Source: Blakeslea trispora (taxonomy: Eukaryota; Mucoromycota; Mucoromycetes; Mucorales; Choanephoraceae). Taken from it: 64,000 bases of DNA. This document shows positions 47,325 to 59,257 of this stretch, piece by piece. Numbering within the stretch: position 1 is the stretch's first letter; every line of letters starts with the position of its first letter. Position numbers and translations under genes: made by a program. The DNA lies in the NCBI GenBank assembly GCA_025331445.1, contig JAIWNE010000004.1:186001-250000 (forward strand), in the 5' to 3' direction. The notes beneath the pieces are model-generated. The model saw only the letters and a program-made list of their open reading frames with translations. It was not told the origin of the DNA and made no database searches.

Positions 47325-49213
47325 TTTTTAAGCAGATTAGAATATAGGTTAAAGAATGAAGAGAAAATAAAAAATAAAAATTGGATTACTGTTTATATAA
47401 GCAAGATAAAGTAGTTTCTTTATATAACAAAATCCAAAATTGAAATAATCGTCCTGTTTTGGATAAATTTTCTTATTTGCTTTGAAACATTGCTTGCATA
47501 TTACATCTGAAGATCATATGATGGCATCTATTCATATGTACATATATAATAATAAGGGCACAAAAAAAATAAGCTTTCATAGTCCTGTTTATATGGAAAA
47601 TCAAACACAAAGAAAGAAAACTACTGAATTTGGTCGAAACACAGAAAAAAAAGAGAGAGAGTGTGTGTGTGTAAGAATAGCTGGTGCCTGAAGAGAACTT
47701 ATGGGGAGATAATGTACACAATTAAGAAGCGAATGCAAAACAAACAAATAAAGAAAGTTCACTCTTTTTTTTTTGCGTATTTTATAGAAACAATATGCAT
47801 AAGTAAACTCTGTTCTTCGGATGTACGGGCTTTATTGGTGTTTTTGGTTTAGAAAAAAAGTAAAGAGTGAAAAAAAACAAGCCTTTTAGAAGCTTTTTTT
47901 TTTTTTTTCTTCTTCTTCTATTAAATTTCTTAAACAGTTTTTCATCAAAATTTTCTTTTAGAATAATGAGCTTGTTAAATCGAATCTAAAAGCCCTTTTT
48001 TTTTTCTTTTATGCTTTGATTATCAAATTGTCGATGTTTGCATACACAATATGCAGGAAATAAAAGGCGCGATAATCTGCACATGTACAGCCTGTCCTTC
48101 AACCAAGAAAAAAAGTGAAAGAGCATTCAGGATATGAATGCCTAACGGAAAGTGGCTCAGTCATGATAACTTTGGATAGAAAATCTATTCTGTTTATAGT
48201 ATGCGTTGGGCTGTGATGTTTGCACGCCCATGCTTAATTTGACTGCATATTTCATGATTAAGAATGTTCGATTCAAGGATTGGGTGAAAAAGCCAGCTTA
48301 ACTACAAGAATAGAGAGACATGTTTCCTTTTTACTCTTTATCCTTTAGCAAAGTAACCAATTTTAATGGCAGTTTCTCTGTGATATTTAGAATTTGAATT
48401 GACTTGTAGTTGCTCGACTTGAGAGTATTCTTGACATAAGAGTTGCAATTCTTTGAACTTGTATTGATTCAAGCACTAACATGTCATTCAATGTCAGAGT
48501 GTATAGTAGAAGAACAAATCTCTCAAGATCAAAAACACTCCTAGGTAAAAGCGACTGTTGTAGACTTGCTATGAATGAGATAACCAAAGACACCCTAAAT
48601 TTGGGCCAAGCTAAAAGCACATGAGAATGAAGAAAAAAAAAAGAAGGGTCAATGACACGATAGATGACCCGAGTAAGATGTCATTAAGCAAAATGTCTCT
48701 ATGAAAACATTTCAGTTGAGTCATTAACATGAATAGTGAATAGTAATAAAGAGAGAGAGAGACAGAAAAAGATCAAAGTTGTAGTCTGTGCTCAATATGA
48801 CTGACATGTAACTTACTTTTCCAGTTAAACGTCATCCTTTTTTTGTCCAATCAAATTGCGACTAGGCAACTACTCTGCCTGTTATTTCTTAGTTGGGCCT
48901 CTACTTGTATTTCTTCATCGTCTGGTTAATTTCTTTTTTTTTTTTGATTATTTTATATTTCAAAACCAGTTGGCGGCAGCAATTATTTTCCAAAGATTTT
49001 TTTTTTGTGCGGGGGATTCATTAGAAAAGACACTTTTTTTTTTTCTTTTTTGTAGCTTCTGTGCCTTTTACATATTTTCAACAACTCAAGTAAATGTCAA
49101 ATGTAAAAAGGAAAGACAAGAGAGATTACACAGCTAAACTTTTGACTTTTTTTTTCTGGATAGAAAAACACCCCCCACTTTTTTTTTCTTTCTTTTAAAA
49201 AGCAACAAGAGAA
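47325..49213. other. 1.9 kb spacer between divergent genes
   Basis: It contains many T10-T14/A9 runs and no frame over 95 codons with features. The ~170 bases before the NDUFA8 start carry T-tracts and a C6 run typical of promoters here. Confidence 0.45.
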
Positions 49214-49831
49214 ATGTCCTCCAAGCAAGAAGCCACCTTCACACACACCAAATTCGTTGATCCCACTCCTCTTCCTGACTCCGTTCCTAAGGTCGAGGAA
49301 GTTGGTGCCACATCAGCACCTTTGAAGAGTGCTTCTTTCTTCATTGGCGAATACTGTAGAGAATACAACGATGACTTTATGCTCTGTAAGAACGAAAACA
49401 ACGATCCCAAACACTGCCTTGCTGAAGGTAGAAAGGTTACCCGTTGTGCCATTGACTTGTGAGTAAGAAAAAAAAAAAGAGGAACTATCAGGTCATATCA
49501 AGACAAGAAAAAAAAATGGCTCATACAAACAAAAACAAATAGGATCTCTAAGCTCAGAGAAAACTGTGGAAAGGAATTTGAAGCTCATTGGAGATGTTTA
49601 GAGAACAACAACCAAGACTTATTTGCTTGTCGTACTCCCGAACGCGCCATGAACACATGTGTCTTTGAGAAATTGGTAAGACAGAAAGAAAGAGGGGAGG
49701 AGATGTATCATTTGGCTCACTGTTTTTTTTTTATTTTCTAGGGCTTGAAGAAGAGAATTCCCGGTTCTCCAGAAGGTCAAGATCAAGTTCATGAAAAGAA
49801 GAACCCTGTCATGAAGAAACACTTGAAATAG
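49214..49831 (+). CDS. NDUFA8: mitochondrial complex I accessory subunit NDUFA8 (PGIV, 20.8 kDa type)
   Basis: Exons 49214-49458, 49543-49675 and 49742-49831 give 155 residues. Four CX9C motifs are visible (C-REYNDDFML-C, C-LAEGRKVTR-C, C-GKEFEAHWR-C, C-RTPERAMNT-C), that is, the two twin-CX9C hairpins diagnostic of this subunit. There is no presequence, consistent with Mia40-dependent import into the intermembrane space and a location on the membrane arm of NADH:ubiquinone oxidoreductase. Introns are 84 and 66 nt. The presence of this gene shows the fungus retains proton-pumping complex I. Confidence 0.95.
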
Positions 49832-50361
49832 ATGTCTTTTTTTTTTCTGTAGCTTATGCACAAATAACGATATAAAAGTATACATATTGTCATCTTTTGG
49901 TATATGCGACAAAGAAGACAGAATTTTGAATTGTTGCCATGAGGTATATTTTATGTGTGAGAGTGAGATAAGAACAATAGAATATCTCGATGGAATTGGA
50001 GGTGCAGTGCATAAATTAGAACAAAAGATACATGTCAAAAATATTCTTGTTCATTGTAAAGTAGTCTATCTGAAACAGTGCAGAATTGATAAGCGCATAA
50101 GAGACAATTGACCTCAAATAAACTAATCCTTTTTTTTTTCTTACATTGCTTGTTTCATCATGATGTCAAATTTAACCCAAAAAAAAGGACTAAAATAAAA
50201 TATAAAGGCAATAGAAGAGTTTATAAAAAAAAAAAAAAAGGTAAATTTCTTTAATTACAGAGAGAAGAGAGAAAAAAAGTATGTGCATTTATAAGGGGAT
50301 ATGTGACATGATAATAGAGAAAAGTCTATAAGTAAAAAAAAAAAAGGAAAGCTGGAAAAAC
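49832..50361. other. 530-base spacer between convergent genes
   Basis: 3' UTR-like AT-rich sequence with several A10-A15 runs (50224-50239, 50334-50344). Nothing else is seen. Confidence 0.5.
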
Positions 50362-51169
50362 TTAGTCAGAAGTTTGTTTGACCATCTTGGGTTCTGAGTT
50401 GTCAGGAAGAGCAAGGACGGCTCTCAATTGAGCATCAGGTTCTTCCTTACGATCTTTGCCTTCATCACCCACGTAAATGGAAACACCAGCAGAGGCCATC
50501 AAGACGGCAATGGTAACAGCTTGAGCATACATACGTGCTTGAACAAGCTTTTGTTGTGTAGTAAGATATCTGTTAGAGAAACTGAGACCCAAGGCACCAG
50601 CCATTGACACAGCCCAAGATAAACCTATGCAGCAATAAAAAAAAAAGGGTATCAATAATTGCTCATTTCCTTTCTTTATGCAAACTTTTTATATGACATT
50701 ACCAATAACAGACCAACGGTTGTTGTTCAAGTATTGCATAGATCTATCAAATGAAGACATGTTGTCTTGAGGTCTTTGGCCACGACGTAAAGCAGCAATC
50801 ATATCTTCATCAGTGTAACCTAATTCACGGTTCTCGAATTCTTGAGTAGCTTTATCAGAAGCAAACAAAAAGCCGGCAGTAGTAGCTACAAGGAAATAAA
50901 AAAAAAGGGTTAGTCATTCTCCTTTCTTTCTCTTTTGCTCTCTTGTAGCCTTAATAAAGCTACCCTATTCTTCTTTTGCATTACTTACTGGAGGCTGCCA
51001 TAATAGATTGTAAAGGTCTGCTTAAAGCTCTGAATTCAGGCGATCTCTTCAGGACAAAGGCTGTAGCTACAGCACCGAGACCAAGACCAATAAGGGCACC
51101 TTTAGCACCACTTTGATAAAAGATTTGGTCTCTGACTTTTTCTTGTTCGGTTGTCAAGTATTTAGTCAT
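50362..51169 (-). CDS. RCF2: respiratory supercomplex factor 2 homologue (HIG1 domain)
   Basis: Minus-strand exons 51169-50989, 50885-50703 and 50624-50362 join in frame to 208 residues (yeast Rcf2, 224). Two hydrophobic segments lie in the N-terminal half (GALIGLGLGAVATAFVL and IMAASSTTTAGFLFA). The HIG1 domain is in the C-terminal half (LTTQQKLVQARMYAQAV, TIAVLMASAGVSIYVG), preceded by GLSWAVSMAGALGLSFS. Rcf2 associates with cytochrome c oxidase and III-IV supercomplexes in the inner membrane. The gene is convergent with NDUFA8, 530 bases apart; I infer no co-regulation. Splice junctions are all GT-AG. The first exon alone could look like a separate gene but lacks its own plausible C-terminus. 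Confidence 0.92.
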
Positions 51170-52380
51170 GATTGTAAAGTTTTTCCCTTTTGAAATAATT
51201 ATAAAAATAAAATGTGAAATTCAAAAATGGCTTGCTTGGTTTGCTTTATATAATGAGGAATACCCCCTACTAAAATATGATTGGACGCGATTTATTTGTA
51301 AGAAAACCAGAAAAGAAAAAAAAATTGGTAGTCCGGTCTGACTAAACACAGTAACCATCAAAAAAAAAAAAAGTGGCATGTTTCTTTATTCAAACAATAC
51401 AGGGTCCAAGACACATTTGTGTGATTCATGACCTGTCTTTTTTTCCCTCTTTCTTTTTCATATCTTTGGCGGATCAAGAAAAGTCCTTAAAGAAGTATTG
51501 AAAAGAAGGAAAACTTGTTGCAACGAATGATGAGACATTTCACCTTAATTAAGATTGGATACGTATTTCTGACATAAAAGAGAGAAAAAAAAAAAAGTCA
51601 TATCTGCCTATTAGAATTAGGAAACAAAAACTGCGTCTTTTCTTTAAATTCACTTTGAGGATGTCTATATGAAATAAAGATTTAAAAGATGATAACTATA
51701 CGCTTTTCTTTCATTTGTGAGTCGTTCGCAGATTTTTGTTTTTCATTTTTTTTTTTTCATTTTGAGCAATATGATTCAATTTGGTTTTCGCAATGGCTAT
51801 ACGTTTATCCTCCCGTTAAAAAATCAAAGAACACAATGAAATCATAACTCAGGTTAATGTTTGTGTGTATATGCACTAACATAGTTTTCCCTTTTTTTTT
51901 TTTCTTCCTCTTCAAGTGCTAAGCTATAAATAAAGGGAAAAAGTTTAATGCTAATGAAACATTGTGTCTGTTATACAATAAGCAGTGTATTGGCTTTATA
52001 TATATCTTTAACACACGAAGCTACTATGGGCGTGTCGCTCTGGCATGCCATTTCTTCTCAATCATCCTTTAAAGAGAGTATGACCCCTTCAAGTATTATG
52101 CTTTTAAGTTGTAGGTATTAAGTAGCCTTGTCACGAACCAGAGCTATCAATTCGCAGTACTTCTTTTGTTTTTCTTGACGCAACTCCTATATCTCACTGC
52201 CAAAAAAAGAGAGAATAGCTTCAACACAATATGCAGATTCAAATTAGTTTGTCAGGAATTACAGTTGTTTGCTTATGATTCAAAGAGTATGTTTGTGGTT
52301 ATTCTATGTTTCGAATGAGAGCAATAAAGAAAAGAACGTAGGAAAATCTAATGACTTTAAGGATGGTGATTGTCAATTAG

Positions 52381-52722
52381 CAATCAATAGCTTTGTTTGC
52401 TTGAATGACAAATGATGTATCCAGAAGGCTCTTGATGTATTGCTTCTGTCTGAGTTTGTCATAGTCACAGCACGAATTGCATTGACTATCGGGCTAAATA
52501 AACTTGGCTGATCATCCCATACTCCGTGTAGCCCAATGATTGTTGTCTACATGTTCAAGTACTAAAGACAAACATTGTCACCTATTGCACACAATAATAC
52601 ATTGAAGCAAGACAAAGTAGGCAGGAATGTACAGACATTATTAGCACTATACATTACAATTTGGTAAACAAAAAAGTACATGAAGCAGTCTGGCCACAAT
52701 AAGAGACATTGAGCCAATGAGA
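52381..52722 (-). repeat. dispersed repeat, copy B
   Basis: The reverse complement aligns with 24371-24594 from ATTGGCTYAAT...CAGACTGCTTCATGTACTTTT through ACATCAAGAGCCTTCTGG to ACAAAGCTATTGATTG. Compared with copy A it carries an extra ~130 bases (about 52500-52640) in the middle and lacks a short segment near the 3' end. No open frame. Confidence 0.75.
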
Positions 52723-53047
52723 TTCACAGACGAGCGTGTTGACATCAAAGCAAATCTTGTTAGTGCCTGCTTCTTTTGTAATGTCATGATGGTTTCTTTC
52801 TCTAGCACAACCAACACTATAAGCTATATAAACAGGCCAATCATTGAGACAAACACAAATACATATAGACGATATATTGCTGTTCGAATGACATGATTAG
52901 CTTGTATATTTCTTTAATGATACAAGAGTATCAATATATAATCTTGTTCTCTCTTTTACTGAAAAATAATGAACAATAATCATTGTAAATGATCTATATA
53001 AAGGTTTTCCCCTAAAGTACTAAGAATGAGGACTTGATCATTGTGTA

Positions 53048-53203
53048 CAGTAGTCGCTCTATTTAAGGGTGTTTTATTTAAGGGTATTCTCTATATAAGG
53101 GTGGGTTTCTGAAAAGGATTTATCAATACAAGCTCTAAAACCAATTCTATTCAAGGGTGAGATTTTCAAGATTTTTGGCTACCCTTAAATAGAGCGACTA
53201 CTG
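53048..53203. mobile_element. 156-base MITE with terminal inverted repeats and TA duplication
   Basis: The element is flanked by TA (53046-53047 and 53204-53205). Ends are inverted repeats of ~22 bases: CAGTAGTCGCTCTATTTAAG at the left and its complement at the right, extending into GGGT. The left half contains three tandem-like copies of a TATTTAAGGGT/TATATAAGGGT motif, and a further one (CTATTCAAGGGT) sits to the right. No coding capacity. The TA duplication and CAGT start fit the Tc1/mariner/pogo superfamily. It differs in sequence from the element at 38398 apart from the CAGT start. Confidence 0.88.
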
Positions 53204-53982
53204 TATCATTGAATAAAGAGCCAAGGTATATAGAACAAGACTCGGGCGAACCTACACAAACAATAACCAATAATCAATATATCAGCCAATGAGAGCATTG
53301 ATCTTGGTATATGAATTCGTTTATTTGATTGCCAACAGATCATTGAGTCCTTAAAAGATGATAGATTCAGCGTAATTGGTTACGCAAGAAAACCCAAGAC
53401 AAAAGAAACTGATGAAAATCGGTTAGACCTGTTGAATCTGATCGAAAACACGATCGATGATTGAAAAGGTGTTTGTATCATTCAAAAGCAATCCAAATGA
53501 CCCGATCATAGACAGAGACTCGAATGCAGAACAGGCTTTGAGTCAAAGACCTTTATAAAGATCGAGTAATCAGGATGATGCAGTTATTCTAGAATGCCAA
53601 TAAAGACATCATTCGTTAGTAGCAAGTGTATAAAATAAAAGATGATGTGCTATACTAGAATTACTTTTGTCTTTAATTGTAATAACGGTATCAAGTAAGA
53701 AACATGAATGAAATAATTTTTATTTTAGAGATATGCAGTATTTTTTTTTTTCTTTAATATATTGTACATGTTGCTTTTTACACTATATAGATTTGTTGGA
53801 GTAGGGTGGTTAATATGACTAAAGGAGATACTTTTTCTTTAATGCTATAGCGAGTTTTGAGAGGAGAGAGGTTACTTTTTGGGTTAAAAACAATAAATAA
53901 GAGATGAAGGTGTAGAAAAGTATTTACATATTGAGGGGGAGGAGATGTATAGATTGGGGAGTTAGGAGTATTTTTGTATTGT

Positions 53983-55945
53983 TTAAAAGAGAGGGTCTAA
54001 TAAATGAGCAGTATCAAAGTCGTCATGGAAGTCTTCTTCAAGCTTTACCAAGTCTTCGCCGACCGCACTGGAAGGAAGAGAGGGAGACATAAGAGGATCA
54101 TAGGCTTTCAAGTCGTTACTGTCGAGCAACATGAAGCTGTCATTGACAGGTGGTAGCATAAATGAATCATAAAGGTCAGTATCAGCAAATCCAAAAATGC
54201 CGGCTGTAGCAGGTGGACTAGGAGTGCAAGCAATGCTGTTAGCTGAAGATGAAGTATGGCAGCTAGTGGATTCATCAAAAGGAGAGAAACGAGCGTCAGA
54301 ATAGATGTTATCATAAGAAGGTGAAATCATAGGATCTTGATCAGGTTGAGTCACAGCATCGCTCAGCTTAGAACCAAGAGCAAGCTTGGTTTTGTTGGAT
54401 GCTTCATCGTCCAGCGAGAAACAATTTCCAAAGCTAAGACAAGTCATCTTTGATTTCTTGGTGTACTTTTTCTTCTTATCAAATAATGCATTTTGTGCAT
54501 TTAAAGCAGAAGCTGTCAGAGGCGTAGACATAGAAGGTGGCATCATCTTCAAAAGTTGGGTTTGATCGATTGTACCTGATGGCTCAGGTAATACTTTACT
54601 AATGGATGTGCGTGAAGAATGCTTACGAGGATGAAACATAGGCATGAATTTGGTGCGAAACACATCTAATGCTCTCTGTAAAAGATTTTCTTCCCTGAAA
54701 GCACACGAGGATTAAGATAAGCCTAAAAGGATAGGATGAGCAAACAAGTTGACTATCTATTTCCCTTCAACATACCAACTTCCAGCCGAGCTCATTAATC
54801 ATTGAATCTTCCAACCATCGAGTACGGCCACCAGTATATTGCTCCGGAGTAGATTGAACTGCTCGGGGAAATGCGCAGTTTTGTTTGCGAAAGTCTTCCT
54901 TGATTTCTTCGAGAGAAATGGATTCGATGCCGATCTTGATGCGATATCGTGTGTTGTTAGTAGGATCATCGATAGCTACAGTCTTTGGTTGGTGAGCAGG
55001 CTTGACAATAGCAGCTTCCAAAGATGTTGGGAAAGGTTGTGGAGGCGTGCTTGTGACGACAGCTGTAGGCGAACTAATCGTGTTGGAATCCGATGATGTT
55101 TCGCTTTCGTCCTCTCTGATTTTTCTCTTGCGGAGAGTACCATTCAATAGCTTTTCTTGACGAGCAACGCGTCTTGAGCGCATGCTTGGATAACGGTTGC
55201 GATACGAATCAACTGCGCGTTGAATCAAGCCTCGCTTACCCGCAATTTCAGATTTGTTTAACCAGGCAAGCTTCCAGCCCAAATCATTACATTCTGTTTC
55301 GTAAGCCCATCTGTTGCTTTGTATGTCTCCTTCGGAAGGTTAGCACGAGGATACACCTAGGTACAAGTTTAGTCCCAACTATGAAAAAAATTTTCAGCCA
55401 CCGAACAATAACTTACACAATTGTCAGCTTTAAACTGGTCATCCACAATACCCAGTGCTACAGTTTGAATGTCAGTTCGAATGGAATAACGCTTAAGCGT
55501 ACGGTTATGAGAGTAGACAAAAGAGACCCATTTCAACGCCATCTTTTGATCTCTGCAATAGGCTCGTTAGATGTAACTGAGGTATTAGCAGTCATATTGT
55601 TGGTGACCGTTTTCGAAGGAGCAACTGTGCCATTCGTATTGGTTTTAGTTGCTAGAGTTGTATTAGAAGCTTGCAACGCAGCTGACACCATCGCAGCAGC
55701 TAATGCATTAGCAATCGCAGTAGCTGAAGAAGTGTCTTCAGAAAGATCTTCCGCTGGCGTACTGGAAGGAGAAGCAACTGGGGAAGGTAGTTGAGATTTA
55801 TCCATTTTCTTCGCTTGACCCGATTGATAGTGCTTTCAATCATCACAATTTGATCAGCAGTAAGGGATTCCAAGATAGACTCTGCCTTGTTTGGCGCGCT
55901 GATCAGATCTTGAATTAATAAAGTAGTTGGTGACAAGTTGCTCAT
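53983..55945 (-). pseudogene. tandem DUF8032-type putative transcriptional regulator with four single-base frame breaks
   Basis: Minus-strand exons 55945-55417, 55356-54776 and 54722-53983 contain a ~617-residue protein, but the frame slips by one missing base at four A runs of the coding strand: 55808-55805, 55547-55544, 55320-55318 and in GAAGAAAATC at ~54694. Between slips the protein is well preserved. The N-terminus is MSNLSPTTLLIQDL. The first repeat (~136-245) has ALKWVSFVYSHNRTLKRYSI, CVYPRANLPKE, NRWAYETECNDLGWKLAWLN and GKRGLIQRAVDSYRNR. The second (~308-405) has RYRIKIGIESI, CAFPRAV and LNELGWKL-like, AYLNPRVLSGKK. An Asp/Ser-rich tail with DSFMLPP repeats follows, resembling an activation domain. 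DUF8032 proteins are fungal, presumed nuclear regulators; function is unknown. Alternative: an ATG at 55806 could start the protein, and 55609-55543 could be a weak intron, removing two of the breaks. Confidence 0.75.
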
Positions 55946-58900
55946 GACAGCAGTATATATATGTTATGTTATGTATGTATGTGAATGTATGTTATGTATA
56001 TGTATGAATGTATGCTATTAAGGATGTATATAGAATGAGAACAAAATTATTGGATCAGTGGTTGTCAATAATCTTGTACGCTGAAAATGTTGGGATCATA
56101 AACAACAGACAAAAAGTGTATGTTATGCGAGATATAATAATTGACTTGGTGATGTGTAAATATGGTCAATTAAGAACTAACAAGAAGCAAGACAAAGAAT
56201 AGAATGCTTCTTATAAGTATTAAAAAAAAAAGTTTTTTTTTATCTGAAAAAAAAAAAGTCTACCAGAAGTGGGGAAATATTTATATCCATCCAAAAAAAA
56301 AAAGAAGTCTGGAGAAAGGTTTTTCGGAATACGAAAGTTCGTTATGATTCAAGTTGAGCTCCAACAAGAGCTTTTTTTTTTAGTCTATGACGGCCATATG
56401 TGTAACAGAAAACGAACTGGACTCTATAATGATATTCAGTATACACAAGGCCAAAAAATTCCTTGACACTGACAAACTAGGTTATTTTACAAAGAGTTTA
56501 ACTCTAAAGTCAAGGTATTTTCAACGATCACTTTGGGGCGAAAATACAGTCTGAAGAAATTACAGTTATTCATTTTGATGTCCCGATGTTTCCGTGAATG
56601 GCCGATAAAAAAAGTTCACATCTCGATTCTCATTGTGTCAAGAAAACTTGGAAGTGCTGCTTATGATAGGAGCTCTATTACTACCATTAACATACAATAG
56701 GTACATGCATCTATTCAGAGGCAACAAGCGATTCGCGAAAGTAAAAAGCAAATCCTAAACACCATCTTCATTTGCCCAAACTTTCAAACATAGTCTTATT
56801 TATGTTTTGACTGGTTGGCTCCTAGACACAGCAGATGATATTACTGTTGGCTTTGTAAGCTAAAAATCAAGCAAAAAGGGAAAGGAGGTCATGAGTCAAC
56901 ATTGTAAAGTAGGTTAATTTATCAGACATATTTTTGTCACATTCAAAAATTACATTTATAGTTCAAGCGAGTAATTTTCTTTAGCCTAAAGAACTATCTT
57001 TTAGAGCTACTCAAAAGTAGTGCGCAAAGCTTTTGACTTGAATCAATATCCAGATTCACTCAATAATGCCCATTTTTGATACAAGTAGAACTTTGACATA
57101 CTAGTCGAGCTTGCTGGTTTCGATTGACTTTATCTCCAAGGATGTCTTGCTATTCAAGTGATTGTCCATAGATCATGCATTGACAATGCTTAAATCTTTA
57201 GCCTTAGCAATTGGGGACAAGGAAAGATGAATTAGAAGGGCTTCAGTATATGAAGTCTTTGTCATTAACTGAAAATATACGTACTTTGTTTTTTTTTGTG
57301 TCTCATTCAGGACGCATGTACACAGAAAAAGACAGCAAATCAAGAAAGTCATGCGCACAATTTTTAAGGAGCAGGTCTCATCATGTCTCGTATTTCGCAT
57401 TGTATTTAGCTGTTTCTGCTCCTCCAAAATCATTTTTCTTACCCTACAGTAAGGTTTGATAAGATTACTGTAAAACCCTGTATGTGCGTTAGCGTTGGTT
57501 ATCCAGGTAAGATGATTGGCCGGATAAAATGGAACATGAGTTTAGCCATTAAAAATATAACAAAGCCTTTGTCCCTTTCAGTGTTGATCAAATTCCTAAA
57601 ATGGCCTTCAATTATATTCTCCATGTGGATGTCGGTCACAGAATGACCCAGTAACAATCAGAATGAGCAATTGTGTGACCTCTAAAATGGGGATTCTGAA
57701 TTAATATCGTCTGATAAAAAAAAAGTTGCTTGATTTGTGGGGATAAGATTTATCTTTGGTACAGCAAGTTCACTGGTTCAATGAAGGCTATTTACAGTTC
57801 AAGATAGTTTGACGTGTATAGAATACGCTTTTGTCTCCTGTTGGTCAGACCAGCACTTGCTTCGATAATCTGTTTCATCTATGACTCGAGCACTCTTTTT
57901 TCTTTTTACAAAAATAACTAGAACCATTTGTGGGTGCACTAAGTCGGGGTCTATTTTGGAGAGCTTTCCAATTCGACTGGAGTCTCAAAATATAAATGCT
58001 CTTTTTTTTACCTGGTAAACTGTATTTATCCTGACAATACAGTAGTAGTTGCTTTGATCCTCTAGTGGAGCTAAGAAATAGAATATGGCAGCAATTGCAG
58101 TTATGTTATGCGAAACATTAAGAACAAAGTTTATACGCACTATACTTGTTCCACATATGACATTAAGCATGTTTCTTTTTTTTTATTGTTGTTTGTGGAC
58201 TGGGTACACAAGTTTTGCTTTGAACGAGCTTTGTCAGCCTACCTTACAGCAAGAAAACGATACAGCGAATTCATAGACTGACATCGCTTGCGCCTATCTG
58301 CTATCTACTAAAAAAAAAGGCCCTTTCAGAGATTATGAACAATGCACATAAAGAATGCTTTTTCTTCTTTGTAACAAAACATTCTTAAACGCTTTGATTT
58401 CAGATGCTCGGCTTGGCTGTATTTACTTGCTAGATTGCTATGCAAAAGTCATGTAATAACTGGAGTAGTTGGTGGGTTCAAAACATCCAAAATTTAAATA
58501 TGTTATTCTAGCGCAGGGAATGATCTAAAGGTGAGTCTTTATAATTTTGAGTTAATGTTGGCATTCGCTTCGCTTGTGAATCAACAAGTTCAGAGCAGGT
58601 TCTTTGCTTTCGTTATTCATGATAAAGGTAATATTATGTTTTGCTCAGTACTCAGGATAAAGCACCAAATAAATTTGGTGCTAGACACTAATGGTGTTAC
58701 ACACTTTCATACAAAACTTTATGCTATTTTTTTTTGTCAGAGATCAATAGTTTTGTTTGTTACGTAACAAACATGAGTCTATGGTATTGTGCTTGTTGCT
58801 CGGTTCGAAGGATTAAAAGCCTGTATGATCATCCATTCAGAACTGAGTATAGTAAATGGCTTTCGAAACATTCAAAATAGCCCCTATATATGTTTTTCTT

Positions 58901-59257
58901 GTTTGCTGGCAAAGCATTGTAAACATTAGAATCACCTTGAGGTTTTGTTCATTTTTGCAGCAAAGGGCAGGATATTGAGACGTTTAATCCAGATTTTTTT
59001 TTTCGCTGTGTATATTCATGTTTTTCAGTTGCAAAGATAAAGTGTACCTTCAAAGCCAAGTGTTATTCAAACTCAGGATTCACTGGCTTTTTGTACGACT
59101 CTGACGCACTTGTCTTTTTTTCATTCTTTTTTTTTTTATCGGCTTATATTCACCTTTGAACCAGCAACTAAGCAAACCGGAATCCCTTGGCAAACCTATA
59201 ACTGTTTTGTGCTTGAGACCCACTCTTTATTTTTGAATCCTAGAACCTAAATCTGTC
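55946..59257. other. 3.3 kb spacer
   Basis: An ATGT/GTAT-rich simple repeat lies at ~55954-56012, just upstream of the DUF8032 gene. No frame exceeds 91 codons with recognisable features. 57470-57540 holds sequence resembling a transposon terminus (ACTGTAAAACCCTGTATG...), but no partner repeat was found. No RNA gene recognised. Confidence 0.45.
55954..56012. repeat. ATGT/GTAT-type simple repeat upstream of the DUF8032 gene
   Basis: Imperfect TATGT/GTATG units run for ~59 bases, beginning about 10 bases from the start codon, so the repeat would lie in the 5' UTR or core promoter. Confidence 0.7.

Larger units (their letters stand above)
51170..53982. other. 2.8 kb spacer with a dispersed repeat copy and a MITE
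   Basis: No gene supported. The dispersed repeat copy B (52381-52722) and a 156-base MITE (53048-53203) are listed separately. Confidence 0.5.

Noticed and set aside
55174..55794. A 206-codon plus-strand frame opposite the DUF8032 gene
   Set aside because: The minus strand carries recognisable domain motifs on both sides of the frame breaks; the plus-strand product has no family features.
57460..57540. Transposon-terminus-like sequence (ACTGTAAAACCCTGTATG, GGTTATCC)
   Set aside because: It resembles pogo/Tigger ends, but no inverted partner or TA pair was found within several kilobases.
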